Position numbers and translations under genes: made by a program. DNA of 64,000 nt, from contig OZ316894.1 in the NCBI GenBank assembly GCA_973895155.1, forward strand, positions 1,116,001 through 1,180,000, written 5' to 3'. The first letter of the stretch is position 1. Each line of letters opens with the position of its first letter. The DNA is from Marsupella aquatica. Lineage: Eukaryota; Marchantiophyta. Below the pieces are notes generated by a model. The model was given only the letters and a program-made list of their open reading frames with translations. It ran no database searches and was not told the origin of the DNA. Positions 58,806-64,000 of the stretch are shown one piece after another.

Positions 58806-61712
58806 GCCGTTATAGGACGTCTCTTGCAACACTCCGACCGGCGGGAGCCCGAGCTTCCACTATTCTAAATGCTCACCTGGTCGTCAAGAAGGACTGCTCA
58901 ACGAACGTGAGAAAATCTTTCTAGGAGGAGAATGAATACTTGCTAAATTACTTCGCAGGACACTCCGGTCGTATCACAAATTTCCTTACGATTGGAGATT
59001 TACAGCTCCACTTCAATCATCCTCCGACCATCAATTATGTACCAATTAGGATGACCAAATCCTGGATACTCAACCAGTTTGTACAAGATTCAACTTACCA
59101 GCGTCGGCTTACGGGAGTTCAGCCGCCAAACAAACCACAAGTTGCCAGAGAGATTGTGATCAAACTGCGAGTGATGCTCGGAGTGATGTCCACAGAGCTC
59201 AGAACTAGTTCTAGTTGGCGAAATCTTGTCGGCAAATATTCAATTCAAAATTCAGGTACTTCCAGATTCGGCCATCTATTTCTGGATCTCAATTGTTTTT
59301 CAGGGCTTTCAGAGATAAGGGGACCAGAAGGTCTTGTCTTTGGTCAGCGAGGAAATGCCTGCAACACGTAAGCAGACGCTGTTGAATTGACAGAAATGTC
59401 CTCACGAATGGTAAACTCCGAGCAAGCATTCAACGGCAACTTAATTGCAGTTCATGACATTACAATATAAACGCTTGTTCTGAATTGACATTACTGCCGC
59501 AAAGTTCGTCGATCATAAAGCACATTTGCCGGCCAGGACAGTCAGGGGTGGTGAGGACTTTGGCACCCGTGAGGATGACGAACAACAACGAAGCGTGAAG
59601 CTGTGCCAAGTTTGTCTTAAGGCTCATCGATGCATTCAAAGCGTGCTTTTTTAATTGGCGAAAATACGCCAAATACGTTGGGATAGCTAGTGCGACCTTA
59701 GCAAAGGAAAGTTTTGACAAAAAAGAAACACTCGTCACATGCTGAGGTGACAGAAGTGTGTAGTGAGGGGCACTCCTCCCAAGCCACTGTTGGGCTTGAT
59801 CGCCAATGTCCTGCCACACATATTTACTTGATCCCCAGTGTCTTCCCACAAAAACACACTTGATCGCCACTTCCTGCTCACAGACCTACCCAAAAATTTG
59901 GAGCTGATAATCTGAGCTTGAATCTACACCTACCCAAAAATTTGGAAAATGTCGATAAATTCTAGACGACATCGGTAGAAATTTCTCATAGATTCCTTTC
60001 TGTGCCCCTTCAAAGATTTGGGATTTGTCCCTGCACGCGAGAAAATTAATATTGACCGAGTCATGCCTGGAGGACCTAAGGTGAACTTTACAAAACCAGA
60101 GGGAGGATCTTGGGTGAATTTAACAGAAGGGTGGACAAAGCTGGTGGTCACTTTCACCAGATAAACAGATAAATTCAAGAGTTTTCATAGTTGACTCTAA
60201 AACTAAGCTCCAATAAATTGTTAAGTTTGACAAGATGCTCTTATCGATCACTAAAACTTACATCAACCATCTTCAGAAAATACTAAAACCAAACTTGTGT
60301 ACCCCACTTCATTCCTACGAGATACCACCGTAAGGAATCGTACATCTTTTCCACTATCGTGTAGCTCATACGGCGGGAGTATTAGTTTGTGTAGCCTGAG
60401 AATCAGAGGGCAGCAACTATGAGTGTAATACCTGGGAATGATGCTTTCGAGTTCCATCCAGTTCCTGAGGGTTTCGTCGTGATCATAAGGCCCCCAAAAG
60501 CACCCAGTCAAGGCCACCAAGGGATGCCAAAATAACATCCTTACCCTTATATGCTTTATGGAGATGTTAAAATACCTGGTGCAGGGATAGGATTGAAATT
60601 GTCCAAAGGCTTCGCAAAACAGATTTATAATTTCTGAGGTTGTCTATGTGCCTCTCAAGCTATCATTGCTTTCTTTCTTCTGCTTCAAATGAGGGAGGTG
60701 AAACTTGCAAAACTTCCAATGGCATCGTATGATGTTTTTAGTGCCACATATCAACCAATTTCGGATGGGCTGACATATTTGTCTTGGCAACTATGTTTCA
60801 AGCTTTAAATTCAGAAATTTCTCTACCCAGATTTCTTCTAGCCTGAAGCGTCCAGTGTCGAGTGCCTAGTTCTCCCACTCACAAAGGCTGCCCTGTACCC
60901 GAGTATGTACACTAAACTCATTATCTAGAGCGACCATCACTTTCATAATTCAATTCGACAGTAGTGGAGAGAACTTATATCGGAAACAGTCTCGTTCCTT
61001 TGATAACGCATGGTAATTCAAGTTTTCATGCTCTATCCAAAAGGTTTGCTTTGGTAGTCAACACCAGGTAAGGAGAAGTTTTCAACGACCATTACTCAAA
61101 CTGGCCTGTAAGACCTCGTTTGAGTACGCTCATTAGTTCAAAGATAACGTTTCTGTCATCGATTGTGCTAAAGTAGCGCTCCAAACATAACGTATGATAG
61201 TGTTATACCGCTTCGTTTGTAGAGCACGTTTTGGCTACTTCTTACCTGTACCTTGATCCTACCCAAGCCGTCAGGTACATATTCACGAGATGGTTCTCCA
61301 TATGGCCAGTGTTTTGAAGTGTCAAAATTGAGCTGGTGTCGGCATACGATGTACAAGACTGAAAATCATGTACTACCCAACAACATTTACATGAAACTAA
61401 CCTCAGCTCCTGGACAGTTGCACGACGGATCTACAGTACATAGAGCACCAAACAAAAATAAGTACCATTCTGTAGACGCCAAGGCACACACAAGATTGAG
61501 TCGCCACAGTAAAAAGAACGAGTTAGTTCCTCTGCTACCGAGCAGAGCCTTCTGGTTATTTCACAATTCCAAAAATGGAAATCTCGGCTACAAAACTGCG
61601 AGATACTTGGGCCTTCTGTGCCACTGCCAACGCCCCCTCCCCCTTACGAACCGCACCCGAAAGAAGAAGAAAGAAAATCTCGCTAAGATTCTTCTGTCTG
61701 CTGCTTGCCTGT
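58806..61712. other. Intergenic region, with promoter of the minus-strand gene ending at 58805
   Basis: No gene supported. CACCTACCCAAAAATTTGGA occurs near 59883 (with GACC start) and again near 59928. The minus-strand frames at 59460-59870 and 60263-60538 (a hydrophobic, Cys/Trp-containing 91 residues) have no known motif. The last part near 61700 is the 3' untranslated region of the Rossmann-fold gene. Confidence 0.45.
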
Positions 61713-64000
61713 CTAGACGCCTAAAAAGCTTTGGAAGCTCTTATACTTGGGCTCCCAACCAGTGGCCTTTCGAGTCAAATTATTGTACATTTTCTTCCCC
61801 CGAGGTCCATCCACACCTGCATTTCATAGGAGATTCGTCATGGTCAGGAATGTTTTCGCCATCACTGCAGCTAAGACCATGCTGCATCATACTCCAGTCC
61901 CTAGTGCTGCCCTCAGCATGCTTGCAAGTGCAATAAATGGAGCATTTTGAGCAACCTCTTGGAGAATGTCTTTCATTGACGTGAATTAATAAATGAAAAC
62001 AGAAATCAGTGCATTTAGAAGGATATAGCGTTCAGTTTATGCAACATGCATTAAGTAGAGAATGTGGCACCTGTGAACTCTTTAAACTTCTGCTCGAATT
62101 TTCCACTCTTGTCGACAGCGTCCATCATCTCCTGCCTGGAATGGGTGAGTCACCCACAAACAAATCAGACCTTGAGATTAGCAATGACTAGGCTTGATTG
62201 ACCTCATATTAAGAGCTCTGAAATCACTCATCAAAATAAACTCTTAAAATCCTGAAGTCTTGAAGACGAGGGTTGCGTACCTAGTAATCGGACTATTATC
62301 GCACCCCATACAGATTTGACCACGGCTTTCGCCGTTCAAAATGGCCACGCACAAACTTGCCGCATCCTGTCAAGACACAATGGCAGAGAGACAAGCAGAG
62401 CCATTCACAGACGGTTAGAAAACTCATAGCACCTCGTCTCCTTCGGTTTGAGAGGTCGCACTTAGGACCTCGGCTTATCCTCTTGAAGCCTGGTCTACCC
62501 ATCAAGCCGTCTCCAAAGAATTTTTCCTCCAAACAGAACTCCAAAGAAACGCAGGTATTCCCAGGACAAAGGTATGTAGAATAGCAACGCTTGATCACCG
62601 GCGGACAACTTTGGTAATGTCCAGAAAAGACGACACTTAATAATGTTCCCTGTAGAACATTACATGTGGCCGACGAATGTACAAATAACACATCCCAAGC
62701 TTGGTAAACTTTGACGCAGACGAGCTCCCTGATTAACAGGGAACAGGACTCATTCGACATACGTCATCAGCAAAACGGAGACAGAGTAGTACCTCGTAGT
62801 GAATGAGATTCAATGTGTGGTCAGGTCGTCCATCGACAGTCCCCTTACTGAGATAGAACGTATGAGCTCCACGATTCAGAAGGTACTATTCTCCGTCAAG
62901 GCTCACATTTAAGATACGATATTGCTGTTCTACAATCCTAAGTAGCTTGTAAACTCGGAGTTCTACTGACCGTAAAGGCACTGTGACAAAATGCGCAAGG
63001 AGGATATATATAACCCGGCAAGTCTAACGACGCTGCCACCGACCTTGAGAATCTCATCCTCTGCATCCAGCAATTTATCTGTCCTGGGTCCTCTCCCTCT
63101 CGGAACAGAGGGTCCACTTTCCTGCACGGCAAAAGGCTATCAGCAAGGTTCATAACCATCTTCATTACGTCCTCGGAAAAGCACTTCCCCTAGGAGGCCC
63201 AGAGCATAAATCTCCAGCGAAGATTCACTGTAAGAAAGTGTACCTCGTCACAGACACCGCTGTCATTGGAATCGTAGAGAGCACTACTGGAAGTGAACAA
63301 GAGTGATCCTTCCCCGTTCCACCTCTGAGCAGCTGCCCTGCATCAAACATGCATACTCCACCTTCTGACTTTTTCCAGCATTGTGGGACGATAACCACCA
63401 TTGCAATTGCAGTTTCATGGGGAACTCACAAAAAAACAGCAAATTGATGTCGAAGAACCCATTAGAACAACACAAACTTCTCCTCTATTGGAGAAATGCC
63501 CAACCTGACTTCGGCAACGTAATCCAAACTTCCAGAAGGAGGAGCGCAGAATATGACGTAGGGAAACTTTTCCGTATGTTGTGGGTCGTCTTTCACCACC
63601 GGGACAATCCCCACAGATTTTAGGTCCTCATGGCGAGCAGTGGTGTTCGTTTGACCCACCACCGTACTTCCCTCATTGCCCTGCACGCACAGGACAACAC
63701 CTGCTCATCACAAATATATGGATCGCATGTCATGAGGGAATTGGTGTTTGACTCACCACTGTGCTTCCCTCATTCCCCTGCACGCAAACAAACACCGCTC
63801 ATCACCAAAATTTGGATGGCATGTTATGAGTAAATTGCTCAGTGCAACATGTACAATCATGGAGTACCCACCTTCAGCCAGAGTTGTGCGACGAGGCCTC
63901 CAAGTACTCCGGGTCCCACAACCAACAAATCTGCCACTGTCTTTCCCTCGGGCTTGAAGTTGGTCGTCACAACCCCCACGCCTGCCTCCTGTGACGCCAT
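61713..64000 (-). CDS. NAD(P)-binding Rossmann-fold protein (epimerase-like), reaching the window edge
   Basis: Eight exons read from high to low: 64000-63872, 63680-63505, 63337-63244, 63121 to about 63019, 62885-62793, 62366-62281, 62135-62071 and 61816-61713 (TAG). Exon 1 starts with ATG at the very last base, so the true start may be further upstream. It holds the dinucleotide loop VVGPGVLGGLVAQLW. Next come VVGQTNTTARHEDL and FPYVIFCAPPSG, then FTSSSALYDS, GPRTDKLLDAEDEILK, VVRLAG, RGAHTFYLSKGTVDGRPDH, NLIHYEDAASL, GCDNSPITR and GWEPKYKSFQSFLGV at the C-terminus. This matches a plant family of extended-SDR-like proteins whose reaction is not established (Arabidopsis has members annotated only as Rossmann-fold superfamily). 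All junctions but exon 4/5 join in phase; see the findings. Expression and activity are unverified. Confidence 0.82.

Noticed and set aside
61253-61936. Plus-strand frame of 227 codons
   Set aside because: It lacks any motif and overlaps the last coding exon and 3' flank of the minus-strand Rossmann-fold gene.

Overview
The window looks like nuclear DNA of a land plant. Its genes have short GT-AG introns (about 90-250 bases), receptor-like kinases and plant cell-wall enzymes, separated by long AT-rich stretches full of small tandem repeats and MITE-like debris. A short AAACCCTAAACCC motif at 47143-47160 matches the plant-type telomere unit. The mix of genes, especially a protein with an MLKL/HeLo-like N-terminus, would suit a bryophyte or another non-seed plant. 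That lineage call is an inference from content and could be wrong.

Layout. 1-10271: a tandem pair of LRR receptor kinase genes on the + strand. Copy A (1-2310) is cut by the window edge and carries a nonsense codon in the kinase C-lobe. Copy B (6266-10271) is intact. 10272-22660: no recognisable gene, many short repeats, including a 455-base direct repeat. 22661-23191: a small heavy-metal-associated (HMA) domain protein. 23192-31226: gene-poor. 31227-36071: two broken cell-wall or glycan genes, namely an intron-free pectin acetylesterase relic (+) and a two-module GT-A glycosyltransferase relic (-). 39579-41810: an intact single-exon gene (-) encoding two complete GT34 domains in one polypeptide. 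41811-54775: mostly repeats, including a 508-base foldback element and an unidentified broken gene fragment near 49.4-49.8 kb. 54776-55009: a SERF/4F5-type small basic protein (+). 56648-58805: a four-exon gene (-) joining a helical, possibly HeLo/MLKL-like N-terminal region to two tandem copies of a Trp/Gly-rich beta-type domain. 61713-64000: an eight-exon NAD(P)-binding Rossmann-fold gene (-) running to the window edge, with one exon junction that cannot be joined in frame by a simple GT-AG intron.

The genes do not form a pathway. The kinase pair is a local duplication. Three carbohydrate-active genes, two of them dead, lie within about 10 kb. The two items most worth a second look are the double GT34 enzyme and the helical plus double beta-domain protein.
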